Shown in pieces: positions 1 through 9,060 of a stretch of DNA of 64,000 nucleotides. Made by a program: the position numbers and the translations under genes. Under the pieces are notes generated by a model. It made no database searches. It worked only from the letters and a program-made list of their open reading frames with translations, and was not told the DNA's origin. This stretch comes from Halalkalibacter okhensis (GTDB lineage Bacteria; Bacillota; Bacilli; Bacillales; Bacillaceae_D), in the NCBI RefSeq assembly GCF_000787375.1, contig NZ_JRJU01000003.1, positions 186,001 through 250,000 on the forward strand, read 5' to 3'. How positions within the stretch are numbered: the first letter of the stretch is position 1; each line of letters starts with the position of its first letter.

Positions 1-78
1 AATTTACAATATTGTTTCTTCGTCGTCAGCCCTGTCTATCATAGGAATAATAGTTTATTAGTATAGGAGAGGATTTTT

Positions 79-918
79 ATGAATTTATCAACGATTTGGC
101 AGGGTTACCAGGCAGATAAACAGATTGAAGGCTACTCACCTAAAACATTAAAGGCTTACCAACTTCAATCCACATTACTAATACGTTACCTCGGAGATGT
201 TCAAATCAAAAAGATTACTACGGAGAATTTAAAACATTATTTAAGTGAGGATGGTAAAAAGCTTAAACCAGCAAGTCTTGGCCATCGAGTAAGATTTATA
301 AAATCATTGTTCAGGTGGGCTCATGATGAAGGAATTATCTCCAAAAATCCAGCGGCTAAGTTAAAAGAACCAAAGACCGGGAAACGGATTCCAAAATTCC
401 TTACAGAAAAAGAAATTGAGCTACTTAGAGAAGCTTGTTACTCCTCCATGGAAAATGCTTTGTTCGAGTTCATGTACTCAACCGGTTGCCGCATTGGAGA
501 AATCGCTTCTTTAGATATCAGTAGCTTCGACTTCATGAATCGCTCTGCTATTGTTCAAGGAAAGGGCGATAAGGAACGGGAAGTATATTATAATATCCGT
601 TGCGATATTTGGCTAAAAAGGTATCTACAAAATAGAACGGATGATGACCCAGCTTTGTTTGTGACTGAGCGCTTTCCACATCGAATGAGTATCGCTCAAA
701 TGAGATATGTAATTAAACGCATTTCGAGTAGAGCCGGTGTAAATAAAAGTATTCACCCTCACCAATTACGACATAGCTTTGCTACTCATATGTTAAACAA
801 TGGTGCGCCCCTTGAAGTGATCCAAAATTTAATGGGGCATGAAAAAAGTGAACCCACCCGACTCTATGCACAATTAAGTGGAAAATTGAGGCGTGAATTG
901 TATAGTAAATATTTTTAA
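79..918 (+). CDS. Tyrosine recombinase / integrase (XerC/D-like)
   Basis: Site-specific DNA recombinase of the tyrosine family, 279 aa. The N-terminal half (about residues 5-95) is a SAM-like core-binding domain. The C-terminal half is the catalytic domain: Arg in TGCRIGEI (about residue 138), Lys in the QGKGDKER beta-hairpin, the HxLRH box (HPHQLRHSFATHML), His in LMGHE and the nucleophile Tyr in RLYAQL near the C-terminus. All catalytic residues are present, so it is probably active. The start has a GGAGAGG ribosome site. It lies directly upstream of the cad operon, and such stand-alone recombinases commonly mark mobile resistance islands. Which element it moves cannot be told from this window. 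Confidence 0.9.
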   Translation: MNLSTIWQGYQADKQIEGYSPKTLKAYQLQSTLLIRYLGDVQIKKITTENLKHYLSEDGKKLKPASLGHRVRFIKSLFRWAHDEGIISKNPAAKLKEPKTGKRIPKFLTEKEIELLREACYSSMENALFEFMYSTGCRIGEIASLDISSFDFMNRSAIVQGKGDKEREVYYNIRCDIWLKRYLQNRTDDDPALFVTERFPHRMSIAQMRYVIKRISSRAGVNKSIHPHQLRHSFATHMLNNGAPLEVIQNLMGHEKSEPTRLYAQLSGKLRRELYSKYF

Positions 919-1070
919 AAGGGAACGTCTTTCTTCTCATTTACCATTTTTTGTAAATTATTATGTTATTATGGAACTGTAATTCACTAAATATAAGATC
1001 GTTAATATGGAAGTTAGTGAACTTTTTCACTTAAAGTAACGGGGGAGTAGAGTTGAAGAATTTTTGTTTA

Positions 1071-1098
1071 AAGAATTGGCTATCCAATTCTTTTTTTT
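1071..1098 (+). terminator. Rho-independent terminator upstream of cad
   Basis: Perfect 9-bp stem AAGAATTGG / CCAATTCTT with a CTAT loop followed by a T-rich tract. It ends a short transcript downstream of the recombinase gene and insulates the cad promoter. The 919-1070 stretch before it holds no recognisable gene. It contains a small AGTGAA/TTCACT hairpin and a GGGGGAG ribosome-like site. Confidence 0.8.
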
Positions 1099-1103
1099 AT
1101 TTC

Positions 1104-1167
1104 ATTCAAATAAACACTTGAATATTTTTAAAATAGAGTTATACTATATTCAAGTAGATATTTGAAT
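1104..1167 (+). promoter_or_regulatory. cad promoter with two CadC operator palindromes
   Basis: Two 20-bp palindromes of the form ATTCAA-N8-TTGAAT lie at 1104-1123 and 1148-1167. Between and overlapping them is a sigma-A promoter: -35 TTGAAT (1118-1123), 16-bp spacer, -10 TATACT (1140-1145). The first operator overlaps the -35; the second covers the expected transcription start. CadC-type ArsR repressors bind such TTGAA dyads and release on Cd/Pb/Zn binding, so the operon is probably autorepressed. Confidence 0.8.
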
Positions 1168-1185
1168 GATGATGGAGTGATGATA

Positions 1186-1554
1186 ATGAATAAAAAAGAC
1201 ACTTGTGAAATCTATATTTATGACGAGGAAAAGGTCAATCGAATACAAGATGATTTACAAACAGTAGATATTTCTAGTGTTGCCCACATGTTAAAAGCTA
1301 TTGCCGATGAAAATAGGGCGAAAATTACTTATGCTTTATGTCAAGATGAAGAACTTTGTGTGTGTGATATTGCAAATATCGTTGGAATTACGGTTGCCAA
1401 TGCTTCACACCACTTGCGAACGCTTCATAAACAAGAAGTTGTGAAGTTTCGAAAAGAGGGTAAACTTGCGTTTTATTCGTTAGATGATGAACATATCAAG
1501 CAGATAATGATTATTGCATTAACTCATTCGAGAGAGGGGAAAAACAATGTCTGA
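1186..1554 (+). CDS. cadC: CadC, ArsR-family metal-responsive repressor
   Basis: ArsR/SmtB-family winged-helix repressor of the cadmium efflux operon, 122 aa. It carries the ELCVCDIA metal-binding motif in the recognition-helix region (the Cys pair of CadC) and an N-terminal Cys in KKDTCEI, the other ligand of the CadC alpha3N site. The helix-turn-helix is around [12 protein letters not shown] longer frame begins at a TTG (1162) inside the operator. The ATG at 1186 is preferred because GGAG lies 8 nt upstream and the N-terminus then matches known CadC proteins. It overlaps cadA by 8 nt, implying translational coupling. Upstream operators indicate autoregulation. Confidence 0.95.
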   Translation: MNKKDTCEIYIYDEEKVNRIQDDLQTVDISSVAHMLKAIADENRAKITYALCQDEELCVCDIANIVGITVANASHHLRTLHKQEVVKFRKEGKLAFYSLDDEHIKQIMIIALTHSREGKNNV

Positions 1555-3685
1555 ACAAAAAGTAAAAGTGAATGAACAAGAAACAAAAACATATCGTGTT
1601 CAAGGGTTCACCTGCACTGACTGTGCGAAAAAGTTCGAAACGAATGTAAAACACCTGGATGGTATTTTGGATGCAAAAGTTAATTTTGGTGCTTCTAAAA
1701 TCACGGTTACTGGTAAAACAACCATAGAATCACTTGAAAGTGCAGGAGCTTTTGAAAATTTAAAAGTTCGAGATGACAAAGAACAAAGAGTTGAAAGGGT
1801 TGCCTTCTGGAGACAAAAAGAGAATTTCAAAGTGTACATTGCAACATTTTTGTTGATTAGTAGCTTCTTTCTTCGATTACAATTAGGGGAAGAGCATATT
1901 ATTCCTATTATTGGTTATGCGGCATCTATTGTAATTGGTGGATATTCTTTATTTATTAAAGGGTTAAAGAATTTAGTTCGTTTAAATTTTGATATGGCAA
2001 CACTTATGACAGTAGCGATTTTAGGAGCAGCTGCCATTGGTGAATGGGGAGAAGGAGCAGTAGTTGTTATTCTCTTTGCTATTAGTGAAGCACTGGAGCG
2101 GTACTCAATGGACAAAGCTCGCCAATCGATTGAATCGTTGATGGATATTGCCCCTAAAGAAGCACTGATTCGTCGTGGCAATAAAGAAATGATGGTTCAT
2201 GTTGATGACATTCAGGTTGGCGATGTTATGATTGTAAAGCCTGGGCAAAAATTAGCGATGGATGGAGTCGTTATCAAAGGAACATCAACTTTAAATCAAG
2301 CAGCGATTACTGGAGAAAGTGTTCCCGTAACAAAGACTATTGATGATGAAGTGTTTGCTGGGACTTTAAATGAAGAAGGTTTACTTGAAGTAAAGGTAAC
2401 AAAACGAGTAGAAGATTCAACACTGTCTAAAATTATTCATCTAGTTGAAGAAGCTCAAGCTGAACGTGCACCTTCTCAACAATTTGTTGACCGTTTTGCA
2501 AAATATTATACCCCTGGCATTATCGTTTTTGCTCTTTTGCTAGTGATAGTTCCTCCATTATTCATGGGAGCGGATTGGAGCGAATGGATTTATAGGGGTT
2601 TAGCTGTATTAGTGGTAGGTTGCCCGTGTGCGTTAGTCATTTCAACTCCTGTTTCCATCGTTACAGCGATTGGAAATGCAGCTAAAAATGGTGTACTAAT
2701 TAAGGGTGGTATCCATTTGGAAGAAACAGGGGGACTGAAAGTTATAGCATTTGACAAAACAGGAACTTTAACGAAAGGTGTGCCTGCGGTTACTGATATT
2801 GTCACCTTTAATAATAATGAAGAAGAATTATTGACTATTACAGCAGCTATTGAAAATGGTTCACAACATCCTCTTGCTTCAGCTATTATGAGAAAAGCAG
2901 AAGAACATGGTTTGAACTTTAATGAAGTATTGATTGAGGAGTTCCAGTCCATTACAGGAAAAGGTGTAAAAGCAATTGTTAACAATCAAATGTACTATGT
3001 CGGAAGCCCAAATTTATTTGAGGAAGTTCTTCCTAAAGGTGTAAAAGCAGAAATAAAAGAAAGTATTTTAAATCTTCAAACACAAGGAAAGACGGTCATG
3101 GTATTAGGTACAGACAAAGAAGTTCTTTCTTTAATCGCTGTTGCGGATGAAATAAGAGAATCGTCGAAAGAAGTTATTCGCAAACTTCATCAAGCTGGCA
3201 TTGAAAAAACAGTGATGTTGACAGGTGATAATAAAAGAACAGCTGAAGCAATAGGAAAACAAGTGGGTGTTTCAGATATTGAAGCAGATTTACTTCCAGA
3301 AGATAAACTTAACTTTATCAAAGAACTAAAATCTAAACACTACAAGGTTGCTATGGTTGGTGATGGTGTAAATGATGCACCTGCATTAGCTGCTTCTACT
3401 GTTGGTGTAGCTATGGGAGGAGCTGGTACGGATACAGCACTTGAAACAGCCGATATAGCTTTGATGTCAGATGACTTAAGCAAACTACCATATACGATTA
3501 AATTAAGCCGTAGAGCATTAACTATTATTAAACAAAATATAACCTTCTCTTTAGCTATCAAAGCGATTGCTCTACTTTTAGTGATTCCTGGATGGTTGAC
3601 TTTATGGTTGGCTATTTTTGCTGATATGGGAGCAACATTGCTTGTTACATTAAATAGTTTACGTTTGTTAAGGATAAAAGAATAA
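1547..3685 (+). CDS. cadA: CadA, Cd2+/Zn2+/Pb2+-exporting P1B-type ATPase
   Basis: Membrane ATPase exporting soft divalent metals, 712 aa. One N-terminal heavy-metal-associated domain has GFTCTDC (Cys 23 and 26). It is followed by transmembrane helices, the actuator-domain TGES motif, the intramembrane CPC metal site (GCPCALV), the phosphorylation motif DKTGTLT, HP in the nucleotide domain (SQHPLA), and [10 protein letters not shown]. These are all diagnostic P1B-2 features and no key residue is missing. The start overlaps cadC and has a GAGAGGGG ribosome site. Together with cadC this is a complete, probably functional cadmium resistance operon next to a recombinase gene. Confidence 0.96.
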   Translation: MSEQKVKVNEQETKTYRVQGFTCTDCAKKFETNVKHLDGILDAKVNFGASKITVTGKTTIESLESAGAFENLKVRDDKEQRVERVAFWRQKENFKVYIATFLLISSFFLRLQLGEEHIIPIIGYAASIVIGGYSLFIKGLKNLVRLNFDMATLMTVAILGAAAIGEWGEGAVVVILFAISEALERYSMDKARQSIESLMDIAPKEALIRRGNKEMMVHVDDIQVGDVMIVKPGQKLAMDGVVIKGTSTLNQAAITGESVPVTKTIDDEVFAGTLNEEGLLEVKVTKRVEDSTLSKIIHLVEEAQAERAPSQQFVDRFAKYYTPGIIVFALLLVIVPPLFMGADWSEWIYRGLAVLVVGCPCALVISTPVSIVTAIGNAAKNGVLIKGGIHLEETGGLKVIAFDKTGTLTKGVPAVTDIVTFNNNEEELLTITAAIENGSQHPLASAIMRKAEEHGLNFNEVLIEEFQSITGKGVKAIVNNQMYYVGSPNLFEEVLPKGVKAEIKESILNLQTQGKTVMVLGTDKEVLSLIAVADEIRESSKEVIRKLHQAGIEKTVMLTGDNKRTAEAIGKQVGVSDIEADLLPEDKLNFIKELKSKHYKVAMVGDGVNDAPALAASTVGVAMGGAGTDTALETADIALMSDDLSKLPYTIKLSRRALTIIKQNITFSLAIKAIALLLVIPGWLTLWLAIFADMGATLLVTLNSLRLLRIKE

Positions 3686-3781
3686 GTTTATGATAGCAGA
3701 TAGATAATCACTTCATAGTTTTAAATTATTTCTGACATATTCTTCTTAAAGTAATGGAAGCGTTAGTGCAGGAAGCAATAT

Positions 3782-3805
3782 AGGCTTGGAGCTATTTCCA
3801 AGCCT
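3782..3805. terminator. Hairpin between cadA and the recombinase gene
   Basis: Perfect 9-bp stem AGGCTTGGA / TCCAAGCCT with a 6-nt loop lies between the convergent cadA (+) and serine recombinase (-) genes. The T-tracts are poor, so it may be a weak bidirectional terminator. Nothing else is seen in 3686-3781. Confidence 0.55.
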
Positions 3806-3810
3806 CTTTA

Positions 3811-5226
3811 TCATTTGTCAATTACACACTCAATTTCTGTCCCATCAAGCAAAGTTACAATTACCATCCCTTCTTTTAATACTGTCATCTTTTCAACTAA
3901 TGCAAAAAATAGGTTCGCATCAAACTCTGTGATTGGTTCGCCTTTGGTGATGATCTCAATAAACTGTTTTGCTTTATATTTTTCTAGTAGATTCTCACTA
4001 CTAAGCTTCTCTCGCCATTTCTGAGTAAAGTAGTCTTTGTTTTCTAAGATGGTGTTGAACACATTCATAAAGATTTGGTATAAAACTTCATCGTTGATGT
4101 GCGTGTTGTCGCAGCCCTTTTCGCCTTTCTTTACGTATCTTTTATTGCATCTCCATACTCTCCGCCTAAAACGGTCATCATTAGAGTTCCAAACCTTTCT
4201 GCCATAGGCACCTCCACAATCGCCACATATCACCTTACTTGCAAATGGGTTATCATCCATTCCATAGTCCACTCTTCTAAATCCGTGTTTTTCTGCAAAG
4301 GATTTTTTCCTTTCCATCTCAAGCTGCACCGCTTCCCACATGTCTTTATCAATAATGGCCGGGTGATTATCTTCCACATAGTACCTTGGAATTTGTCCGG
4401 TGTTGGCTACCCGTTTCTTTGTTAAGTAATCGACTGTGTAGGTCTTTTGCAAAAGGGCATCGCCTTTGTATTTTTCGTTTTTTAACATATTCCTAATGCT
4501 GCCTTCATACCATTTTGTTTTCCCGTTCCAGTTTGGAACTCCCTCTGCTTCAAGTTCCCTTGCAATTCGATTTGGTCCTTTTCCATTCAAATAGTCAGTA
4601 AAAATCCTTTTGACGATTTTAGCTTGTTTTTCATTGATAATGAGGTTTCCATCTTCGTCTTTATCGTAGCCTAGAAACTTTGTATGGTTGAGTGCGACTT
4701 TCCCCTGCTCAAATCTCCTTCTAATTCCCCAGGTAGAGTTTTCTGAAATGGAGCGACTTTCATCTTGAGCCAGGCTCGAAAGGATACTGAGGAGCACTTC
4801 ACCTTTTCCGTCTAATGTATTTATGTTCTCTTTTTCAAAAATCACGCCAATTCCTAAATCTTTCAACTGCCTCACATAATTCAAACAGTCTAATGTGTTC
4901 CTTGCAAACCTTGATATGGATTTGGTGATGATCATGTCTATTTTCCGGTCAAGACAGTCTACAATCATTTTATTAAATTGCTCTCGCTTTTTCGTGTTGG
5001 TGCCTGATATTCCTTCATCTGCATAGATTCCTGCTAAAACGTAGTCGGGATGATTGCTGATATAATTTGTGTAATACTCTACTTGGGCCTCATAACTTGA
5101 TAACTGTTCTAATTGGTCTGTTGACACTCGGCAATAGGCTGCCATTCTCTTTTTCTGGGGTTCTAGCTGTTCGATACTGTTCTTCTTGCTTGTGTTTGCG
5201 GGAATAACTGTAATGTTTTTTGCCAT
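3811..5226 (-). CDS. Large serine recombinase (downstream member of a pair)
   Basis: Serine recombinase, 471 aa. The N-terminal resolvase domain has the nucleophile Ser in YCRVSTDQ and the SRFARN arginine motif. Next is a recombinase domain (about residues 190-290), a zinc ribbon (ICGDCGG ... WRCN ... GCDN) and a C-terminal helical segment. Proteins of this class integrate and excise phages and transposons. The start has GGAGG 9 nt upstream. The gene begins inside the 3' end of a second recombinase gene (137-nt overlap in another frame). Its place at the left end of the prophage, beside the lysis genes, suggests it is the phage integrase or half of a two-protein integrase. Confidence 0.9.
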   Translation of the reverse strand: MAKNITVIPANTSKKNSIEQLEPQKKRMAAYCRVSTDQLEQLSSYEAQVEYYTNYISNHPDYVLAGIYADEGISGTNTKKREQFNKMIVDCLDRKIDMIITKSISRFARNTLDCLNYVRQLKDLGIGVIFEKENINTLDGKGEVLLSILSSLAQDESRSISENSTWGIRRRFEQGKVALNHTKFLGYDKDEDGNLIINEKQAKIVKRIFTDYLNGKGPNRIARELEAEGVPNWNGKTKWYEGSIRNMLKNEKYKGDALLQKTYTVDYLTKKRVANTGQIPRYYVEDNHPAIIDKDMWEAVQLEMERKKSFAEKHGFRRVDYGMDDNPFASKVICGDCGGAYGRKVWNSNDDRFRRRVWRCNKRYVKKGEKGCDNTHINDEVLYQIFMNVFNTILENKDYFTQKWREKLSSENLLEKYKAKQFIEIITKGEPITEFDANLFFALVEKMTVLKEGMVIVTLLDGTEIECVIDK

Positions 5227-6376
5227 TCTTCAAGGCCTCCTTCACAACCGTTTCTTCCTTTATATTGAGCTCGCCAACAACTTCATCGTCAATCCTAGTT
5301 CCTGGACAAGCTTTTTTTCCGTTTTTAATATAACTGCTGCATTGCCATACGATTTTTCTACAGGGGAGTTTACTATTCCATGTCCTGCGTTTCAAGGTCG
5401 CTCCACACTTGCTGCAATAGAGCATCCCTGTTAATGGATAGCGTTTTTGGTATTTTTTCTCCTGACCCTTGATGTTCCCCTTTGCTTCAGCCCTAGCCCT
5501 TAGTTCTTTCTGAACGTCATCCCACATTCCTTTTGGGATAATGGCTGGATGGTGATCTTCGATGTAATAGCTATCAACTTGTCCATTGTTTCGGATGGTT
5601 CCTTTCTTTAAATGGTCAGGTGTAAAGTATTTCTGCAGGATCACTGCCCCTTTATACTTTTCATTTTTAAGAATATTGAGGATCGTACTTTCTTGCCATT
5701 TGCCACCGGCTACTGTCGGTAACCATTCTGCATTTAATTCCTTTGCTATCGTAAATGCACCTTTTCCTTTTAGATACTCGGTAAATATTCTTCTAACAAT
5801 TTCTGCTTCGTCTTGATTGATAACCAATTGGCCATTTTCATCTTTGTTGTAACCAAGAAACCGATTGGTGTTTATGAGCAATTCCCCTCGTTCAAATTTC
5901 TTCTTAATTCTCCATTTGATATTTTCACTGATATTTTTACTTTCTTCTTGTGCAAAAGAGGAGAGGACGGTTAACATCATCTCCCCGTCCCCCGATAATG
6001 TGTTTATACATTCTTTTTCAAATCTTACTTCTACACCTAACTCTTTAAGCTCTCTTACTTTTTGCAAGACCACAGTTGTGTTTCTAGCGAACCTTGATAT
6101 AGACTTCGTGATAATAATATCGATAGCACCCTGCTTTGCGAGTTCTAGCATTCTTTTAAACTCTGGCCGGTTTTCAGTGGTTCCACTAATCCCATGGTCT
6201 GCAAAGACTCCAACAAACTCGAATTCTGGGTTAGTCTTAATTAACCTTTCATAATAAGCAATTTGGTTTTGCAGTGATTCTCCTTGCTTTTCATGATCAG
6301 TTGAAACGCGAGCATATGCACATACTCTTTTCTTTGTCTCTTTTTGAACGGTTGGTTCTATGATTCTAACTCGCAT
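5090..6376 (-). CDS. Large serine recombinase (upstream member of a pair)
   Basis: Serine recombinase, 428 aa, paralogous to its downstream neighbour. It has the catalytic Ser in YARVSTDH, SRFARN, a recombinase domain, and a zinc ribbon (LYCSKCG ... WQCS ... ACPG). The protein ends about 40 residues after the zinc ribbon, so it lacks the long C-terminal helical region of its partner. Its last residues are read across the start of the next gene in a different frame. The ribosome site AGAAAGGAG precedes the ATG. Tandem overlapping serine recombinases suggest that both subunits act together on the prophage att sites; that is inference. Confidence 0.88.
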   Translation of the reverse strand: MRVRIIEPTVQKETKKRVCAYARVSTDHEKQGESLQNQIAYYERLIKTNPEFEFVGVFADHGISGTTENRPEFKRMLELAKQGAIDIIITKSISRFARNTTVVLQKVRELKELGVEVRFEKECINTLSGDGEMMLTVLSSFAQEESKNISENIKWRIKKKFERGELLINTNRFLGYNKDENGQLVINQDEAEIVRRIFTEYLKGKGAFTIAKELNAEWLPTVAGGKWQESTILNILKNEKYKGAVILQKYFTPDHLKKGTIRNNGQVDSYYIEDHHPAIIPKGMWDDVQKELRARAEAKGNIKGQEKKYQKRYPLTGMLYCSKCGATLKRRTWNSKLPCRKIVWQCSSYIKNGKKACPGTRIDDEVVGELNIKEETVVKEALKNGKKHYSYSRKHKQEEQYRTARTPEKENGSLLPSVNRPIRTVIKL

Positions 6377-6452
6377 AAAAGGCTCTCCTTTCTATCAATT
6401 TGGTACTACCATATATCACTCTGAAGCCCTGAATAGTCAAGTTAATAGAGAA

Positions 6453-7430
6453 TTATTCATACTTAATAAACCCTTCAAAACCTGCTGTTTTAAGCTTTTC
6501 AAGCAAAGTATTTGCATTATTTTTGTTCGTGAATGCTCCCACCTGCACCCTGTAATATTTCTGTTTCTCTTGAGGACTAGTTGATGAAGAGTTAATGGAC
6601 CTCAAAGCCCCCTTATCAATCCACGTCATAATGCCAGCCGATTCTTTTCCGCTTCCCTTATCCACTTTTCTACCTAACAACACGCATTCCCTACCACCTC
6701 TAACAACAGGCTTTCCATTAGACACTGCCTGCGTCACTTTGTGATAAGAATTCCGTTTAACCCAGTCTGGAATGCTTGGCCCACCGGGATAGTAAGCATT
6801 AGCTGATGATTTCACTTCCACAACATCGCCCACTTTAATTGAAGATATCGTTTCTGTTGGGCCACTTGATTTATTTAATGCTGACCTAACAGCAGCACGA
6901 AAGGTTTCTGTACTTTCTTTGTGCTTCACAAACCAATGCATGACATCAGCATGATTACTCGCAATCCCTCTTTTACTACCTTCCGAGTGACAAATAATAT
7001 CTTGCTCACTTAGCCGATACTTTCGGCAGAGCTTCACACAAAGTTCAACTGCATTCTGCCAAGCTTTTCTAAAATAAGCTTCGTTCTTCGCAACATTGTA
7101 GCCGACCATGTTCGAACCCCCTGAATAAGAAAAACCACCCGGTTCACAAATTTCAATACCAATATGAGTATTGTTTGCTGTTCCTCCAGCATGCCAACCA
7201 CGATGATCCCACGGGAGATACTGCCACGCTTCTTTATCATCAACAAAGGCATGAACACAAACTTGACGGTTAATCTCACCAGCCTGATACGACTTGTTCC
7301 AGCGACTAAACCAAGCCGCAGCCATCACACCCGGAGTAGCTGTTGAATGAATCATAATCCCTTTTGGGTTAATTTTTCTCCCAGCCTTATAACAATCGTT
7401 CCTTGTCATATACTTAGTTTTTAAATTCAT
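6453..7430 (-). CDS. Phage endolysin, N-acetylmuramoyl-L-alanine amidase with SPOR domain
   Basis: Cell-wall hydrolase for host lysis, about 325 aa. The N-terminal amidase_2 (peptidoglycan-recognition-like) domain shows zinc-ligand context in IMIHSTATPG and the HSEGSKRG region. The middle has SH3-like linker features (KVGDVVEVKSS). The C-terminal SPOR domain (YYRVQVGAFTNKNNANTLL) binds denuded glycan. A frame opens at 7439, but the ATG at 7430 is better placed behind AAGGAG. It overlaps the holin gene slightly, as usual for a holin-endolysin cassette. Confidence 0.92.
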   Translation of the reverse strand: MNLKTKYMTRNDCYKAGRKINPKGIMIHSTATPGVMAAAWFSRWNKSYQAGEINRQVCVHAFVDDKEAWQYLPWDHRGWHAGGTANNTHIGIEICEPGGFSYSGGSNMVGYNVAKNEAYFRKAWQNAVELCVKLCRKYRLSEQDIICHSEGSKRGIASNHADVMHWFVKHKESTETFRAAVRSALNKSSGPTETISSIKVGDVVEVKSSANAYYPGGPSIPDWVKRNSYHKVTQAVSNGKPVVRGGRECVLLGRKVDKGSGKESAGIMTWIDKGALRSINSSSTSPQEKQKYYRVQVGAFTNKNNANTLLEKLKTAGFEGFIKYE

Positions 7431-7848
7431 TCTTCTCATCTCCTTTCGACTTTCTATTTAATTGTGCGAGAACATCTTTAAGCTTCTGTGGTACTGGAAG
7501 TCCAATTCTAGAGGCATTTTCAATAATGCTAATCCCTTCATTTGAAAGGTAGAAAAATAGGACCGCAGTACGTATCGCACTACCGTCACCGATCAGTCGA
7601 GTGTCAATAATATGAGCAACACCGACAAGGATGAAAATAAGTATCTTTTTAAAAATACCTCTAGCACCAATTTCGCTCGAAAGTTCTCGATTAATAATGG
7701 CAACCATAATCCCTGTGATGTAATCAACAATCACAAAGGTAACAAGAGCATATAAAAAGCCGTCAAACCCACCAAGAAACCACCCTAACCAACCACCGAC
7801 TGCTGCAATTCCAACCTGTGCATATATCCAAAGTTCTTTTACTGCCAC
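7414..7848 (-). CDS. Phage holin (phage_holin_4/TcdE-like)
   Basis: Small membrane protein of 144 aa with about three to four hydrophobic segments (AAVGGWLGWFLGG, ALVTFVIVDYITGIMV, ILIFILVGVAHIID, TAVLFFYLSNEGISI) and a charged C-terminus. The DYITGI and NEGISIIEN motifs are characteristic of the Cph1/TcdE holin family. It forms the membrane lesion that lets the downstream amidase reach the wall. It starts at GTG with GGGAGGTAAC just upstream. Confidence 0.9.
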   Translation of the reverse strand: MAVKELWIYAQVGIAAVGGWLGWFLGGFDGFLYALVTFVIVDYITGIMVAIINRELSSEIGARGIFKKILIFILVGVAHIIDTRLIGDGSAIRTAVLFFYLSNEGISIIENASRIGLPVPQKLKDVLAQLNRKSKGDEKNEFKN

Positions 7849-7880
7849 GTTACCTCCCCACTCTCTCTTTGATTTGATCT

Positions 7881-7921
7881 ATAAAAAAGACGCCTCTGAC
7901 CAAGTGGGTCACAAAGCGTCT
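7881..7921 (-). terminator. Terminator upstream of the holin gene
   Basis: On the - strand, AGACGC pairs with GCGTCT and TGACC with GGTCA around a 5-nt loop. A run of six T follows the stem. It would stop leftward transcripts arriving from the cargo genes before the lysis cassette, so lysis genes may be read by antitermination or from a local promoter. Confidence 0.7.
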
Positions 7922-8044
7922 GAATTTTTGATTAAATGATTTAGTTAAATCCCTTTTACCCTAGCTCTCAGTCTTTTTATGAAAAATAATTACATAGTTG
8001 TGCTAGAATAAAAGTGACTTTTAATTGTTAGGTGTGAAAATAAA

Positions 8045-8998
8045 ATGAGCTTGATTGAGAAACTGTATTCTTTCATTATTTTTCTTGCAGTTCTTATTGG
8101 CATACTTCTTGGCCAAGTTGGTTTTATACAAACGAATGCAGAAAGTTTTATTGTACCGCTGTTAATAGCAATGCTCTTTATAACCTTCTTACAGATCCCT
8201 ATTGAAGAAATAAAGACAGCTTTTAAAAATATTAAGTTTACCTATACATCCGTTATCATTAACTTTGCTTGGACCCCTATTTTAGCATGGTTACTAGCAC
8301 TTGTATTTTTAAGTGACAACCCTGCATTGTATATTGGTTTTATCATGTTAATGGTTACTCCTTGTACTGACTGGTACTTAATTTTCACTGGTATCGCAAA
8401 AGGAAATGTTGCTTTATCGACAGCTATATTACCTTTGAACCTTATATTACAGGTCACCTTGCTACCAGTTTATTTACTTATTTTTGGTGGAACAACAGGA
8501 GTGGTAGAACTCTCATTCTTGATAGAAAGTGTTCTTTTGGTTTTATTTGTGCCTTTATTGTTAGCCCTATTGACCAAGTTTCTCTTAAGAAAAAAAGAAC
8601 AGATGAGAGAAAAAATCATTACCAATTTAAGTGTATTGCCAATCATTTTTCTAAGTCTAGCGATCGTAGCCATGTTTGCTTCGCAAGGTCAATTACTCCT
8701 TGAGAATTTAGATTTAATGTGGCAAATAACTATTCCCATTCTTCTATTCTTTGTGATAAACTTCATCATCGGTCAAAGGATGGGACAGCTTATGAAGTTC
8801 CCATACTCCGATAGAGCAAGCTTAAGTTTAACCACTTTAGCTAGAAATTCACCGATTGCTCTAGCCATTGCAATGACTGCATTTCCAGACCAACCTTTGA
8901 TTGCTTTAACACTAGTGATCGGTCCATTGTTAGAACTTCCTATTTTAGCTATCATTACTCAGCTTTTACTATTGAAAGGTAAAAGTATATCTCACTGA
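8045..8998 (+). CDS. ACR3-like / bile acid:Na+ symporter-family permease, putative arsenite efflux
   Basis: Integral membrane protein, 317 aa, with about ten hydrophobic segments. It carries TPCTDWY in the fourth helix region, comparable with the PCT motif holding the essential Cys of ACR3 arsenite exporters. Family placement in the BASS/ACR3 superfamily is good; the substrate (arsenite, antimonite or other) is inferred. It lies alone on the + strand inside the prophage, convergent with merA, with no arsR nearby. The ribosome site is AGGTG. It is probably resistance cargo, not a phage structural gene. Confidence 0.8.
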   Translation: MSLIEKLYSFIIFLAVLIGILLGQVGFIQTNAESFIVPLLIAMLFITFLQIPIEEIKTAFKNIKFTYTSVIINFAWTPILAWLLALVFLSDNPALYIGFIMLMVTPCTDWYLIFTGIAKGNVALSTAILPLNLILQVTLLPVYLLIFGGTTGVVELSFLIESVLLVLFVPLLLALLTKFLLRKKEQMREKIITNLSVLPIIFLSLAIVAMFASQGQLLLENLDLMWQITIPILLFFVINFIIGQRMGQLMKFPYSDRASLSLTTLARNSPIALAIAMTAFPDQPLIALTLVIGPLLELPILAIITQLLLLKGKSISH

Positions 8999-9003
8999 AA
9001 AGT

Positions 9004-9044
9004 AAGAAGAACACATCGCCTAATAACATTGATGTGTTCTTCTT
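9004..9044. terminator. Bidirectional terminator between ACR3-like gene and merA
   Basis: Perfect 14-bp inverted repeat AAGAAGAACACATC / GATGTGTTCTTCTT with a 13-nt loop lies between two convergent genes. It gives U-rich 3' ends in both directions. Confidence 0.85.
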
Positions 9045-9060
9045 ATTCTTCACAAACTGT

